Positions 11,523 through 21,134 are shown, numbered from the stretch's first letter. The stretch: DNA of 64,000 nucleotides from Glycocaulis profundi (GCA_007050995.1 VJOU01000002.1:9354-73353); one strand, 5' to 3'. Numbers and translations: made by a program. The notes: generated by a model from the letters alone, not told the origin.

Positions 11523-13139
11523 ATGCCTGACGGAATGATGCCGTCCCGCGATCTGACCGATCTCGGGATCGAAGACGCGTCCAATCTGAACATCAACTGG
11601 ACCGAGGAAGCGCTCTACGAAGCGGCCGTGCGCCGCGGCGAGGCGCAGGTCGCCAAGGGCGGCGCGCTCGTCGTCACCACCGGCCAGCACACCGGCCGCT
11701 CGGCCAAGGACAAGTTCACCGTCCGCGACGCCGAGACCGAGACCTCGATCTGGTGGGAGAACAACGCGGCCATGGAGCCCGCGCGCTTCGACGCCCTGTG
11801 GGCGGACATGCGCGCGCACATGAAGGACCGCGAGCTGTTCGTGCAGGACCTGCATGGCGGCGCGGACGCCAGCCACCGCCTGCCCGTGCGCGTGGTCACC
11901 GAGCTGGCCTGGCACGCCTTGTTCATCCGCCACCTGCTGCGCCGTCCCGCGCGCGAGGAGCTGGAGGGGTTCGCGCCTGAGTTCACCATCGTGAACCTGC
12001 CGGGCTTCAAGGCCGACCCCGAGCGTCATGGCTGCCGCTCCGAAACCGTGATCGCGATCAGCTTCACCGAGCGCCTGGTCCTGATCGGCGGCACCTCTTA
12101 TGCCGGCGAGACCAAGAAATCGGTCTTCACCATCCTCAACTACCTGCTGCCCAAGGCGGGCGTCATGCCCATGCACTGCTCGGTCAACGCCGGCGAGGCG
12201 GGCGACGCGGCGGTGTTCTTCGGCCTGTCGGGCACCGGCAAGACCACGCTGAGCGCCGACCCCCGCCGCAAGCTGATCGGCGATGACGAGCACGGCTGGT
12301 CGGAACGCGGCCTGTTCAATTTCGAGGGCGGCTGCTACGCGAAGATGATCCGGCTCTCCAGGGCCGCCGAGCCCGCCATCCACGCCACGACCACCATGTG
12401 GGGCACGGTGCTGGAGAACGTGGTGATGGACCCCGCCACCCGCGAGCTCGATCTGGACGACGCCTCGCTGGCGGAGAACTCCCGCGGCGCCTATCCGCTG
12501 CACTACATCCCCAACTCGTCCGAAGAAGGGATGTGCGGGCACCCCAAGACCCTGGTCATGCTGACCTGCGACGCTTTCGGCGTGATGCCCCCCATCGCGC
12601 GCCTGACGCCTGAACAGGCCATGTATCACTTCCTGTCGGGCTACACCGCGAAGGTGGCGGGCACCGAGAAGGGCGTCACCGAGCCCTCGGCCACCTTCTC
12701 CACCTGTTTCGGCGCGCCCTTCATGCCGCGTCACCCGGCCGAGTACGGCGACCTGCTCCGCCGTCTGATCGACGAACACGGGGCGCGCTGCTGGCTGGTC
12801 AACACCGGCTGGACGGGCGGGCCCTACGGCTTCGGCGAGCGGATGCCGATAAAAGCCACCCGCGCGCTGCTGAACGCCGCGCTCGACGGCTCGCTGAACG
12901 ACGCCCAGTTCCGCACCGATCCGGTGTTCGGCTTCGAAGTTCCCGTGGACGTGCCCGGCGTGGACGCGGCGATCCTGAACCCGCGCAACACCTGGGCCGA
13001 CCCGTCCGCCTACGACCAGCAGGCGGCGAAACTGGCCGCGATGTTCACCGAGAACTTCGCCCGCTTCGAGCGCCACGTGGACGAGGCGGTGCTGGACGCG
13101 GCTCCCGACGCCGAAGCCCTGCGCACCGCGGCGGAGTGA
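11523..13139 (+). CDS. pckA: Phosphoenolpyruvate carboxykinase (ATP)
   Basis: A 538-aa gluconeogenic enzyme that converts oxaloacetate and ATP to phosphoenolpyruvate. Visible hallmarks are the substrate loop [26 protein letters not shown], the P-loop [16 protein letters not shown], the metal-binding IGDDEHGW and FEGGCYAK. The ATG at 11523 has a strong GGGGGGAG ribosome site and begins where homologues begin. With mutAB just upstream, the region links propionate-derived succinyl-CoA to gluconeogenesis. The start of the acetyltransferase gene follows five bases after the stop. Confidence 0.97.
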   Translation: MPDGMMPSRDLTDLGIEDASNLNINWTEEALYEAAVRRGEAQVAKGGALVVTTGQHTGRSAKDKFTVRDAETETSIWWENNAAMEPARFDALWADMRAHMKDRELFVQDLHGGADASHRLPVRVVTELAWHALFIRHLLRRPAREELEGFAPEFTIVNLPGFKADPERHGCRSETVIAISFTERLVLIGGTSYAGETKKSVFTILNYLLPKAGVMPMHCSVNAGEAGDAAVFFGLSGTGKTTLSADPRRKLIGDDEHGWSERGLFNFEGGCYAKMIRLSRAAEPAIHATTTMWGTVLENVVMDPATRELDLDDASLAENSRGAYPLHYIPNSSEEGMCGHPKTLVMLTCDAFGVMPPIARLTPEQAMYHFLSGYTAKVAGTEKGVTEPSATFSTCFGAPFMPRHPAEYGDLLRRLIDEHGARCWLVNTGWTGGPYGFGERMPIKATRALLNAALDGSLNDAQFRTDPVFGFEVPVDVPGVDAAILNPRNTWADPSAYDQQAAKLAAMFTENFARFERHVDEAVLDAAPDAEALRTAAE

Positions 13140-13143
13140 TCCG

Positions 13144-13605
13144 GTGGCCGGGCCGCAGGACATCACCGTCCGGCGGCTCGGCCCCGCCGACGCGCCCGTC
13201 TTCGGCGACTGGCTCGCCATGTTCGGCGAAGCTTTCGATGAGCCGGAGACCTACACCGGCGCCCCGCCCGGCCCGGACTGGATCGCCGAACGCCTGAGCG
13301 CGCCCGATTTCATCGCCCTGGCCGCCTTCGACGGCGAAACGATGGTCGGCGGCATTGCGGCCTATGTCCTGAAGAAATTCGAGCGCGAGCGCTCGGAGGT
13401 CTACATCTACGACCTCGCCGTGGCCGAGACCCATCGCAGGCGCGGCGTCGCCACCGCCCTGATCGAGCTGACCCGGGCCGAGGCGCGCAAGGCGGGCGCT
13501 TGGGTGATCTACGTGCAGGCCGACCACGGCGACGACCCCGCGATCGCCCTCTACACCAAGGTGGGACGGCGCGAAGACGTGCTGCATTTCGACATCGACC
13601 CGTGA
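13144..13605 (+). CDS. AAC(3)-I-like GNAT acetyltransferase
   Basis: A 153-aa GNAT acetyltransferase that strongly resembles the aminoglycoside 3-N-acetyltransferase type I family: FIALAAFDGETMVGGIAAYV, the run RSEVYIYDLAV, the acetyl-CoA motif HRRRGVATALIEL, and AWVIYVQADHGDDPAIALYT followed by HFDIDP near the C-terminus all follow that family closely from memory. The predicted reaction is acetyl transfer from acetyl-CoA to an amino group, possibly of aminoglycosides. It starts with GTG four bases after pckA and is probably co-transcribed. No mobile element flanks it, so it looks like a resident gene; actual resistance is untested. Confidence 0.82.
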   Translation: MAGPQDITVRRLGPADAPVFGDWLAMFGEAFDEPETYTGAPPGPDWIAERLSAPDFIALAAFDGETMVGGIAAYVLKKFERERSEVYIYDLAVAETHRRRGVATALIELTRAEARKAGAWVIYVQADHGDDPAIALYTKVGRREDVLHFDIDP

Positions 13606-13677
13606 GGCCGCTTTCGGACAACCCCTGAGCGCGGGGCGCGTTACCCTTGGTGAGCCGCCTCGCCAAGGAGACTTTTG

Positions 13678-14616
13678 ATGACCGTCAATCACACCCGCCG
13701 CGGCGTTCTGTCCGCCGGCGCCGCTCTGGGCGCGGCCGGCGCCGCGCTGGGAACCGGCGCAGCCTCCGCCCGGCGGCAGACGGTCGAGCGGCCACTGGAA
13801 GGCCGTGTCGCCCTGATCACCGGGGCGGCGCGCGGTTTCGGGCGAGAGACGGCGGTCCAGATGGCTCGGCAGGGCGCCCGGCTGGCCCTTCTCGACATCG
13901 CCGACGCGGACGCCATGCGCGACGAGATCGGCTATCCGCTCGGCTCCCGGTCCGAACTGGACGAGACCGTGTCGCTGGTCGAGGCCGAAGGCGGCGAAGC
14001 GCTCGCCATCGTCGCCGACGTGCGGGACCGGGATGCCATGGCCGATGCCGTGACCCAGGCCACCGCCGCCTATGGCGGTGTGGACATCGTGGTCGCCAAC
14101 GCAGGCATCGTCGTGTCTCAGGACGGGTTGGGCGACTACACGCCCGAGCGCTGGCACACCCTGATGAGCGTGAACGTGTATGGCGTGATGAACACCGTTG
14201 AGGCGGCCCTGGAGCCCCTGCGCGCCTCCGATCACGCCCGCGTGGTCATATTGAGCTCCCGCGCGGGCCGGGCCGGAGCAGGCGTGGTCGGCTATGGCGT
14301 GTCCAAGTGGGCGGTCACGGGCCTGATGAAAAACCTCGCCCAACAACTCGGCGCCGACGGCATCCGCGTGAACGCCGTCGCGCCGGGCATGGCAGACACG
14401 CCCATGCCCTATTACATGCTCGGAAACGAGCCGGGCGAGCCCGCGCGCTCGCAGATGGACGAGGACCAGCGGGGACGCTCGGTCCTGCCCATGGGTCTTC
14501 TCGACCCCGCCGACGTGGCCCGCGTCATCGTCATGGCCGCCGGGCCCGCCACCGAAGCGGTCAGCGGCACCACCTTCGACGTGAACGCCGGGTCGAGCGC
14601 GAACAGTCTGGACTGA
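13678..14616 (+). CDS. SDR family oxidoreductase with Tat-like signal
   Basis: A 312-aa short-chain dehydrogenase/reductase. Residues 6-30 form a twin-arginine-like leader (TRRGVLSAG followed by a hydrophobic Ala/Gly stretch ending GAASA), unusual for cytoplasmic SDRs. The NAD(P)-binding motif is TGAARGFG, the structural NAG is in VVANAGIV, and the catalytic residues are Ser in ILSSRAGR and the Tyr-X3-Lys in YGVSK. Insertions (GYPLGSRSELDETV and the PMPYYM region) resemble the carveol-dehydrogenase/mycofactocin-coupled type of SDR. The ATG at 13678 is preceded by AAGGAG. A bidirectional terminator follows. Confidence 0.85.
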   Translation: MTVNHTRRGVLSAGAALGAAGAALGTGAASARRQTVERPLEGRVALITGAARGFGRETAVQMARQGARLALLDIADADAMRDEIGYPLGSRSELDETVSLVEAEGGEALAIVADVRDRDAMADAVTQATAAYGGVDIVVANAGIVVSQDGLGDYTPERWHTLMSVNVYGVMNTVEAALEPLRASDHARVVILSSRAGRAGAGVVGYGVSKWAVTGLMKNLAQQLGADGIRVNAVAPGMADTPMPYYMLGNEPGEPARSQMDEDQRGRSVLPMGLLDPADVARVIVMAAGPATEAVSGTTFDVNAGSSANSLD

Positions 14617-14620
14617 AAGA

Positions 14621-14651
14621 AAAACCCCGGCTCAGTGAGCCGGGGTTTTTT
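14621..14651. terminator. Bidirectional rho-independent terminator
   Basis: CCCCGGCTCA (14625-14634) pairs with TGAGCCGGGG (14636-14645), flanked by an A-run before and a T-run after. It can stop transcription from the plus-strand SDR gene and from the convergent minus-strand helicase gene. Confidence 0.85.
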
Positions 14652-14655
14652 GTCT

Positions 14656-15984
14656 CTAGGCCGCGCCGCGGGCCTGGCCCGCGCCTGACGGCTTGCGGCG
14701 GCGGTTCGGGCGGCGCTTGGCGCCCCCCTGCCCCTGCTGGCCCTGACCCTGCTGCCCCTGGGGCCGCTTTCCGCCCTGATGGCCCTGGGGACGTCCGCCC
14801 CCGCCGCCGCGATTGCGGTTGCGGGACTTGGCGGGCTTGCCTTCGCCGGGCTGGAGCGGCGGGGCGTCGTTGATGCCGGGAATCTGCCGGCCCATCATCT
14901 TTTCGATGTCAGACAGCAGCGAGCGCTCGTCAGGGGCGCAGAACGCCACCGCCTGGCCCGTCGCTCCGGCGCGCGCGGTGCGCCCGATCCGGTGGACGTA
15001 GGATTCGGGCACATTGGGCAGCTCGTAATTGATCACCAGCTCCACCCCGTCCACGTCGATGCCGCGCGCGGCGATGTCGGTGGCGACCAGAATCGGCGAC
15101 TTGCCGTCCTTGAAGGCGGCGAGCGCCCGCTCGCGCTGGGGCTGGCTCTTGTTGCCGTGGATGGCCGCCGCGCCGTGACCGTACTCGGCCAGCCGCTTGG
15201 CCACCTTGTCCGCGCCGCGCTTGGTGCGGGTGAACACGATGGTGCGCTTGCCCACATGCTTGGCCATCAGATCGACGAGCGCGCCGGGCTTGGCGCCGCC
15301 ATCGACGTAGAACACACCCTGCTCGATCCGGTCGACGGGCCGCGCCTGAGGCGTGACGGCCACGGTGACCGGGTTGTGCAGGAAGTCGTCGGCCAGCGCC
15401 CGGATGGGCGGGGGCATGGTGGCGGAGAACATCACCGTCTGGCGCGGCTTGCCCACGCCGGACAGGATGCGCCGGATCGCGGGCATGAAGCCCAGATCCA
15501 GCATCTGGTCGGCTTCGTCCAGAACCACGACCGAAGTCAGGTCCAGACGCGCCTTGCCCGCGGCCACATGGTCCAGCAGGCGCCCGGGCGTGGCCACGAG
15601 GATATCGAGGCCGCCCGCCAGCGCGCGGATCTGCGCGCCATGCTTCACGCCGCCGAAGATCACGGCATGGCTCAGCCCGGTGTTCTTGCCATAAACGGCG
15701 ATGGAATCGCCGATCTGGGAGGCCAGCTCGCGGGTGGGCGCCATGATGAGCGCGCGGAAGCTGCGGCCTGGCGCCTGCTTCTTCTCCGCCAGCAGGCGGG
15801 TCAGCAGGGGCAGGACGAAGCCGGCGGTCTTGCCGGTGCCGGTCTGGGCGATGCCCACCACGTCACGGCCCTTAAGGACCGACGGGATGGCCTGGGCCTG
15901 GATCGGGGTGGGGGTTTCATAGCCCTCGGCGCTCACGGCGCTGAGGACCGTCTCGGCGAGGCCGAGTTCGGAAAACTTGGTCAA
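14656..15984 (-). CDS. DEAD-box ATP-dependent RNA helicase
   Basis: A 442-aa helicase with the full motif set: Q motif (PTPIQAQAIP), motif I AQTGTGKT, Ia PTRELASQI, Ib TPGRLLDH, motif II DEAD (LDEADQMLDLGF), motif III SAT, then ATDIAARGID and HRIGRTARAG in domain 2. The C-terminal tail from about residue 370 is basic and Gly/Arg/Gln-rich (RhlE-type), likely for RNA contact. No ATG fits the conserved beginning; the best start is TTG at 15984 (MTKFSELGLAE) with AAAGG seven bases upstream. The frame continues open to 16179. It likely remodels ribosomal RNA or mRNA; the upstream leader is strongly structured. Confidence 0.9.
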   Translation of the reverse strand: MTKFSELGLAETVLSAVSAEGYETPTPIQAQAIPSVLKGRDVVGIAQTGTGKTAGFVLPLLTRLLAEKKQAPGRSFRALIMAPTRELASQIGDSIAVYGKNTGLSHAVIFGGVKHGAQIRALAGGLDILVATPGRLLDHVAAGKARLDLTSVVVLDEADQMLDLGFMPAIRRILSGVGKPRQTVMFSATMPPPIRALADDFLHNPVTVAVTPQARPVDRIEQGVFYVDGGAKPGALVDLMAKHVGKRTIVFTRTKRGADKVAKRLAEYGHGAAAIHGNKSQPQRERALAAFKDGKSPILVATDIAARGIDVDGVELVINYELPNVPESYVHRIGRTARAGATGQAVAFCAPDERSLLSDIEKMMGRQIPGINDAPPLQPGEGKPAKSRNRNRGGGGGRPQGHQGGKRPQGQQGQGQQGQGGAKRRPNRRRKPSGAGQARGAA

Positions 15985-16135
15985 TTCAATACCTTTCAAA
16001 GCAGGCCCGGCCGCGCGGAATCGCGCGCGGAGCCCGTGAATCATTCGTTGTCGGAAGACGTCTGCGCAGATCAGCCGCCGTCGGATGGGCTTTCGCCCAA
16101 CGCCCGGACTGGAACCAGGAGCTGATGCTCCGGCC
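15985..16135 (-). promoter_or_regulatory. Structured 5' leader of the DEAD-box helicase gene
   Basis: The leader contains three strong hairpins on the transcribed strand: a stem of 7 bp at 16011-16017/16024-16030, a GGGC-GAAA-GCCC stem-loop with a GNRA tetraloop at 16087-16098, and GGAGC-ATCA-GCTCC at 16118-16131. The first lies just before the ribosome site. Long structured leaders are known for cold-inducible DEAD-box helicase genes and for helicase autoregulation; here the role is inferred. Confidence 0.45.
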
Positions 16136-16244
16136 GATCCGATCGAGCCCCGCTGAGGGTGGTCTCCCACCGCCTCCACGCGCGCGGCTCATGCGCTCGG
16201 TGGCTCATATGGCTGTGTTTGAAGGCGAAAGCAAGGCCGCTGGC

Positions 16245-17198
16245 CTACTCGACACTGGCTGCACCCTCGTCGCGGGGGGAAAAGCAGTCCCGCTCCAGGT
16301 CGGCGGGTTTCGCGTCCAGTCGGGCCGGATGATCGTGGAACACGTCCGCGTCCAGCCGGTGAGACGGCGTGTAAACTTCCGCCAGCACGTTGAACAGCAT
16401 AGGATCGTAGTCGGCGAGCTGCTCGGGCGAAGCGACGAAAATCTCGTCGGTGATGTAAGCCGCGTTGGTCGTGAACCAGTACTGCGATCCTTCCGCCCAG
16501 TACTCGTCGATGTTGAGTGCTGCGTAATGGCCTCGCCAGAGGCCCTGCGTGGTGGCGTTGCGATAGGCGCGCTCGATGCGGTCTCGCAACGCCGGGTCCG
16601 CGCGCTGTATCGCCCACAGTATCGAATGGGCGAATTCATGGACCAGAATGCTGCGCCCGTAATAGCGCGTGTCCGGCGCGCCCAGCAGGTTTTCCGCCCC
16701 GACCGTGGCGTACAGGCCGCCCATGCCCCGCGCCCGCTCGTCCCAGTATTCGCGGTCAGTCATCGCTTCGATGCGCGCATAGTCTTCCCGGTCGCAATAA
16801 GACAGGCGCGGATCGTCATACGCCGGCCGCGTCCAGTGGCTCTGCTCCGGCAGGTCGGTGGTGGTCTCGCTCAGCGCCATGACCCCCACCCTGACGCCCA
16901 TCGCGACAAGCTCGTGGCGGATGTCCGGCCGTTCCGACAGCATGCCCAGAACGATGTCACGGGCGATCAGCACGGCTTCAGGCGCCACGCGAGAGGACGC
17001 CGTGACGGGAATGCCCCCCGCATCGACGTGCTGGGTATAGAACGGATCGAGCTGCAGGGCCTGGGGCGGCTCGGTCAGCATATGCTCGGCATAGCCGCGC
17101 ACGGCGGCCCGGGCCATCGGATCGTCCTCGGCCGCCGCGGGAGCGGCAGCAAGGCACAGCGCGGCCAGCCCCGCGTTCAGTGTCGGCGCGACCTTCAT
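16245..17198 (-). CDS. Secreted HEXXH metallopeptidase-like protein
   Basis: A 317-aa protein with a signal peptide (residues 1-24, cleavage after AAA) and a zinc-binding signature HEFAH at residues 187-191 preceded by SILV. A candidate third ligand is Glu236 in DEYWAEGSQYW, about 45 residues downstream, giving a gluzincin-like layout. It probably acts in the periplasm or outside the cell. Its start codon overlaps the stop of the upstream TonB-dependent receptor gene (ATGA), so the two are made together; the peptidase may release or process the ligand the receptor imports. No specific peptidase family was recognised. Confidence 0.7.
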   Translation of the reverse strand: MKVAPTLNAGLAALCLAAAPAAAEDDPMARAAVRGYAEHMLTEPPQALQLDPFYTQHVDAGGIPVTASSRVAPEAVLIARDIVLGMLSERPDIRHELVAMGVRVGVMALSETTTDLPEQSHWTRPAYDDPRLSYCDREDYARIEAMTDREYWDERARGMGGLYATVGAENLLGAPDTRYYGRSILVHEFAHSILWAIQRADPALRDRIERAYRNATTQGLWRGHYAALNIDEYWAEGSQYWFTTNAAYITDEIFVASPEQLADYDPMLFNVLAEVYTPSHRLDADVFHDHPARLDAKPADLERDCFSPRDEGAASVE

Positions 17199-20125
17199 CG
17201 GGTGTATCGCAGTCCGACGAAGAAGGTGCGGCCGATCACGTCATAGACCCCAGCCTGGTAGCCGAACTCGAAGTTCGCGCCACCCGATTCCGCGCCCGGC
17301 AGACGCGGAGGCGCCCTGTCGAACGCGTTGTTCAGCCCGCCATACACCGACACCGCGTCCGTCAGCCACCAGGAGGCATAGATGTCGTTATAGAAAACGT
17401 GGTCGGTGAAGGCCGGATCGTGGGTCTCACGGCTGACCGTGCTGTCAGGGCGCATGGGCGAGAAGTGGCGCATGGTCCAGTTCAGGCTGAGAGGGCCGTT
17501 GGCGTAGGTGGTCCTCACAGCGCCCTTCCAGCGCGGCGCGCCGAACACGCCCACGGTTTCGTCCACCTCATCGGGGAAGTCGGGATCGACGGTGAAGCTG
17601 CGCTCGAGAAGGCGCGTGTAGACCGCGTTGACCGTCAACCCGCCGGCATTGGAGGGCAGCCCCAGACTGGAGAGTTCGAACCCGTAGCTGGCTTCCATGT
17701 CCACGCCGCGCGTCCGGAAGTTGGACAGGTTCAGCCTCTGGGTCAGCACCGACACCAGATTGCTGCTGCCGTCACGCTCCACCAGCGGGCAGAACATGTT
17801 GTCCAGGCTGGGCGCGTCCACGCACTTGTCCAGAATGGTCTGCGCGTCGAACGTGCCGATCGCCCCGTCCAGATCGATGTCGAAATAATCGACCGTCAGG
17901 GTCAGTCCGGGCGTGATCCGGGGCCGGAACACCGCTCCGACCGTAAGGGTGTGAGCGGTCTCCACGTCGAGGTCGGTGTTGCCTTGGTTCACGATGTCGG
18001 TCCACAGCCAGTAAGTGTCCCGATCGCCAGGCGCGATCTGGGCGCAGTTGGCCGCAGTGTATTCGGTGTTCGTGACCCGGTACTGGACATTGTAGTCGTT
18101 GCACGGATCGGTCAGCCACGCCCCGCTGATCGAGCCGCTGGTGTAGAGCTCGGCGATGTTCGGCGCGCGCACGGCGCGGCCATAGGTGGTCCGCAGGCGC
18201 AGATCCGAGACCGGCGCCCATTCGACCCCCGCCGACCAGGCGGTGGTCTGGCCCGCGGTGTTGTATTCGGAGAAGCGCGCCGCACCTTCCACCGAGAGCT
18301 GCTCAATGAAGCGCTGGCCGGTGATGATCGGCACGCGAAGCTCACCGAACACTTCAGCGACGTCATACTCGCCCACGAGCGCGGTCTCCGTCCGACCCAG
18401 AAGCGGGTCGAAGGCGGGATCGGTCGGCTCATATTCGGCGATCACGCCGATGTCGTTGCGCTCTTTGCGATATTCCGCCCCGATCACGGCCTGGACCGCG
18501 CCGGCGGGCAGATTGAACAGGTCGCCGGTCAGATAGCCTGACGCGACATGCTGGCTCATCGTGGCTCTCGCCGAGCCCGTGTCGTGCTGCAGATACCCGA
18601 TCACGTCCGCGCCCGCTGGCAGGAAAGGATTGAGCGGCACGCAGCCATTGCCCGGATCGGTCAGCGTGCTTCTGCACACTGCCGCGCCCGAGGAGTCGGT
18701 GGTGGAATCGAGCGCGAGCGAGAAGCGCCCGTCCGCGGTGGCGTTGACGCGGCGGCGGTCCGCCTGGGTCTCGCCGTACGAGTAGTGCGCCGTCCAGGTC
18801 CAGTTGCCCGCCAGCAGATCGGGCAGTTCGCCTTCGAAACCGGTCAGGAACTGCGTCAGCTGACGCTCGATGCGGGTCTCGGGCCGGCCGAACTCGTCAT
18901 AGCGCCGCGTGAAAGGCAACGGCGCCGCCAGGCTTCCGGCCAGAGCGCGCATCTCGTCGGTGATGAACGGGCTATCGAGCGGAACCGTGTCCGCGCCATA
19001 GGACGACCGGGCCGCATACTTGCCCGTCGAGCGGTTCCTGGCGAAGTCGAGCTCGAGAAAATAGCTGAGGTTCGGGGTGAGCTCATAGGACAGGGACCCG
19101 TGCGCGGCGAAGCGCTCGGTGGGCACCTGCAGAAACCAGTCGTGATAGCGCCCGTCAAATTCGCCGCCATCCGTGCTCAGATTGCCGACATTGTTCGGAT
19201 CGTTCAGGTCGTAGCGGCCCGGATCGAGGATGCCGCTCGGGCCCAGGACGGGCGCCCGCACTGAGCCGTCGGGGGAGAAGGAATAAAGGTCGCCGCCCAG
19301 CAGCACCATCGCCTGGTTGCTGGCGTAGATTGAATAGACTCCGTCCCGGACGTTGAACACGTCCTGGCCTTCCGGCCGCGAGTACAGAGGATAACCCCGC
19401 GCGGTCCACGGCCGGTCCTGTCCGGCCACGCTGTCAGGGTAGTCGCCGTAAAATCCGAAGACCGTCACATTGCCGCGTCCGTCCGCGAAGTTCTGGCCCC
19501 ACAGCCCGCTCGCGCTGTAGTTCTGCATGTCGCCCCGGGTGGATGCGCCGTACTGGACATTCGCCGAGACGCCCTCATACCGCCGCTTGAGGATGAAGTT
19601 GGTCGCGCCGGCCACCGCGTCCGCTCCGTAGAGGGCGCTGGCGCCGCCTGTGACGACATGGACCTGCTCGACCAGGGCTGACGGAATGGCGCTGACATCG
19701 ACCGCCGAGTTGCCTGGCATGGCGGGCACGCGGCGGCGCCCGTTCACCAGAACCAGCGTGCGTTCGACGCCGAGTCCGCGCAGGTCCAGCGCGTTCAGAC
19801 CCGGATTGCTGCTCTGATTGCTCGTCTGGTTGGTCTGGCTGACGAACATGGACGGGATCTGATTGATGATGTCGGCGATCTCGGTGGCGCCGGTAGCCAT
19901 GATCAGATCGGAGTCGATGATCGTCGTGGGCGCCGGTGTGTCTGCGCCGGTCCGGCGCAGACGGCTGCCGGTGATCACGATGGTCTCCGTGGGCGCGGAC
20001 TGCGCCTCCTCGGCCACCGGCTCCGGCGTTCCCGCCTGCACGGCAATCGAAGTGCCCGACATTGTCGCCATCGCGACCCCGCCAAGCAGCGCCACGGCGA
20101 ATCCTGATCGTCTGATGTGCGTCAT
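17195..20125 (-). CDS. TonB-dependent outer-membrane receptor
   Basis: A 976-aa receptor: signal peptide (residues 1-35), TonB box-like ETIVITGSRL, plug domain (about 60-180, with IINQIPSMFVSQ, GLGVERTLVLVNGRRR and GGASALYGADAVAG), then a 22-strand type beta-barrel. The sequence style (NGRRRVP, LYGADAVAGATNFIL) is that of the large Caulobacterales/Sphingomonadales receptors that take up saccharides, peptides or other nutrients rather than siderophores. The ATG at 20125 follows GGGGAG; a GTG at 20140 is possible. A GTATAC dyad precedes the gene. It is translationally coupled to a secreted HEXXH protein. Confidence 0.93.
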   Translation of the reverse strand: MTHIRRSGFAVALLGGVAMATMSGTSIAVQAGTPEPVAEEAQSAPTETIVITGSRLRRTGADTPAPTTIIDSDLIMATGATEIADIINQIPSMFVSQTNQTSNQSSNPGLNALDLRGLGVERTLVLVNGRRRVPAMPGNSAVDVSAIPSALVEQVHVVTGGASALYGADAVAGATNFILKRRYEGVSANVQYGASTRGDMQNYSASGLWGQNFADGRGNVTVFGFYGDYPDSVAGQDRPWTARGYPLYSRPEGQDVFNVRDGVYSIYASNQAMVLLGGDLYSFSPDGSVRAPVLGPSGILDPGRYDLNDPNNVGNLSTDGGEFDGRYHDWFLQVPTERFAAHGSLSYELTPNLSYFLELDFARNRSTGKYAARSSYGADTVPLDSPFITDEMRALAGSLAAPLPFTRRYDEFGRPETRIERQLTQFLTGFEGELPDLLAGNWTWTAHYSYGETQADRRRVNATADGRFSLALDSTTDSSGAAVCRSTLTDPGNGCVPLNPFLPAGADVIGYLQHDTGSARATMSQHVASGYLTGDLFNLPAGAVQAVIGAEYRKERNDIGVIAEYEPTDPAFDPLLGRTETALVGEYDVAEVFGELRVPIITGQRFIEQLSVEGAARFSEYNTAGQTTAWSAGVEWAPVSDLRLRTTYGRAVRAPNIAELYTSGSISGAWLTDPCNDYNVQYRVTNTEYTAANCAQIAPGDRDTYWLWTDIVNQGNTDLDVETAHTLTVGAVFRPRITPGLTLTVDYFDIDLDGAIGTFDAQTILDKCVDAPSLDNMFCPLVERDGSSNLVSVLTQRLNLSNFRTRGVDMEASYGFELSSLGLPSNAGGLTVNAVYTRLLERSFTVDPDFPDEVDETVGVFGAPRWKGAVRTTYANGPLSLNWTMRHFSPMRPDSTVSRETHDPAFTDHVFYNDIYASWWLTDAVSVYGGLNNAFDRAPPRLPGAESGGANFEFGYQAGVYDVIGRTFFVGLRYTR

Positions 20126-20144
20126 GATCTCCCCCCCCACCTAA

Positions 20145-20160
20145 TCCGTATACGATATAA
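20145..20160. promoter_or_regulatory. GntR-like operator upstream of the TonB receptor gene
   Basis: CGTATACG (20147-20154) is a perfect 8-bp palindrome within ATCCGTATACGATATAA, overlapping an AT-rich promoter-like stretch. GTATAC-centred dyads are typical of FadR/UxuR-type GntR repressors, and such repressors often control nutrient receptors in this class. The regulator itself is not in the window. Confidence 0.4.
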
Positions 20161-20260
20161 TATTTAGATGCCGGGTCAACCGCCCGCCAGGAAGGCAGGA
20201 ACTTTCCGCGATCGCGCAGGTTCGAAAAATGACTGAAACGCCCTGTCAGGAGGCCCGCGC

Positions 20261-21112
20261 ATGACCGACCATCTCCAGCCGCCCCAGACCCAGGACCGCC
20301 AGCCCGGCCGCGAGAGCGAGATGGATCCGCGCCCTGACTTCATGCCCCGTTTCCCCGGCGCGGGCCGGCTGAAGAACAAGGTCGCCCTGATCTCGGGCGG
20401 GGACAGCGGCATCGGCCGCGCCGTGGCCGTGGCCATGGCCCGCGAGGGCGCGGACGTCGCCATCCTCTATCTCGACGAGCACGATGACGCTCAGAAAACC
20501 GTCAGCCTGATCGAGGACGAGGGCCATGCGGGGCTCGCGATTGCTGGCGACATTGGCGAGGAGGCCTTCTGCCGGGACGCGGTCGCGCAGGTCATGGAGC
20601 GCTTCGGCCATATCGACGTGCTGGTGAACAACGCCGCCGAACAGCATGAGGTGGACGGGCTGGAAGACCTCTCCGCCGGGCAGCTCGAGCGCACCTTCCG
20701 CACCAACGTGTTCGGGTATTTCTTCCTGACAAAAGCGGTACTGCCCCACCTGAAGCCGGGCGCGTCCATCGTCAACACCACCTCGGTGACCGCCTATAAC
20801 GGCCACGACACCCTGCTGGATTATTCGGCCACCCGCGGGGCGATCGTGGCGTTCACCCGGGCACTGTCCACACGCTATCTCAAGGAGGGGATCCGGGTGA
20901 ACGCCGTCGCGCCGGGACCGATCTGGACCCCGCTCATCCCCGCCTCCTTCGACGCCGAAGGCGTGGCCGAGCACGGCGCGAGCGCCCCCATGGAACGCGC
21001 GGGCCAGCCCAACGAGGTCGCGCCCGCCTACGTCTTCCTGGCCAGCGAGGACGCGTCCTACATGAGCGGACAGGTGCTCCACCCCAATGGCGGAAACATC
21101 GTCGGCTCGTGA
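20261..21112 (+). CDS. SDR family oxidoreductase (general stress protein 39-like)
   Basis: A 283-aa short-chain dehydrogenase with the long N-terminal extension (residues 1-40, QPPQTQDRQPG and MDPRPDF) typical of the YdaD/YhdG-like stress group. The cofactor loop is SGGDSGIGRAVA, the NNAAEQHE segment replaces the usual NNAG, and the catalytic Tyr-X3-Lys is represented by YSATRGA, in which the usual Lys is Arg. That Arg is visible in the sequence and may weaken or alter catalysis. NAD(P)-dependent activity on an alcohol or sugar is likely but the substrate is unknown. AGGAGG precedes the ATG. A strong terminator follows. Confidence 0.85.
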   Translation: MTDHLQPPQTQDRQPGRESEMDPRPDFMPRFPGAGRLKNKVALISGGDSGIGRAVAVAMAREGADVAILYLDEHDDAQKTVSLIEDEGHAGLAIAGDIGEEAFCRDAVAQVMERFGHIDVLVNNAAEQHEVDGLEDLSAGQLERTFRTNVFGYFFLTKAVLPHLKPGASIVNTTSVTAYNGHDTLLDYSATRGAIVAFTRALSTRYLKEGIRVNAVAPGPIWTPLIPASFDAEGVAEHGASAPMERAGQPNEVAPAYVFLASEDASYMSGQVLHPNGGNIVGS

Positions 21113-21134
21113 ACATGCTGGATCTGGAAAGGAA

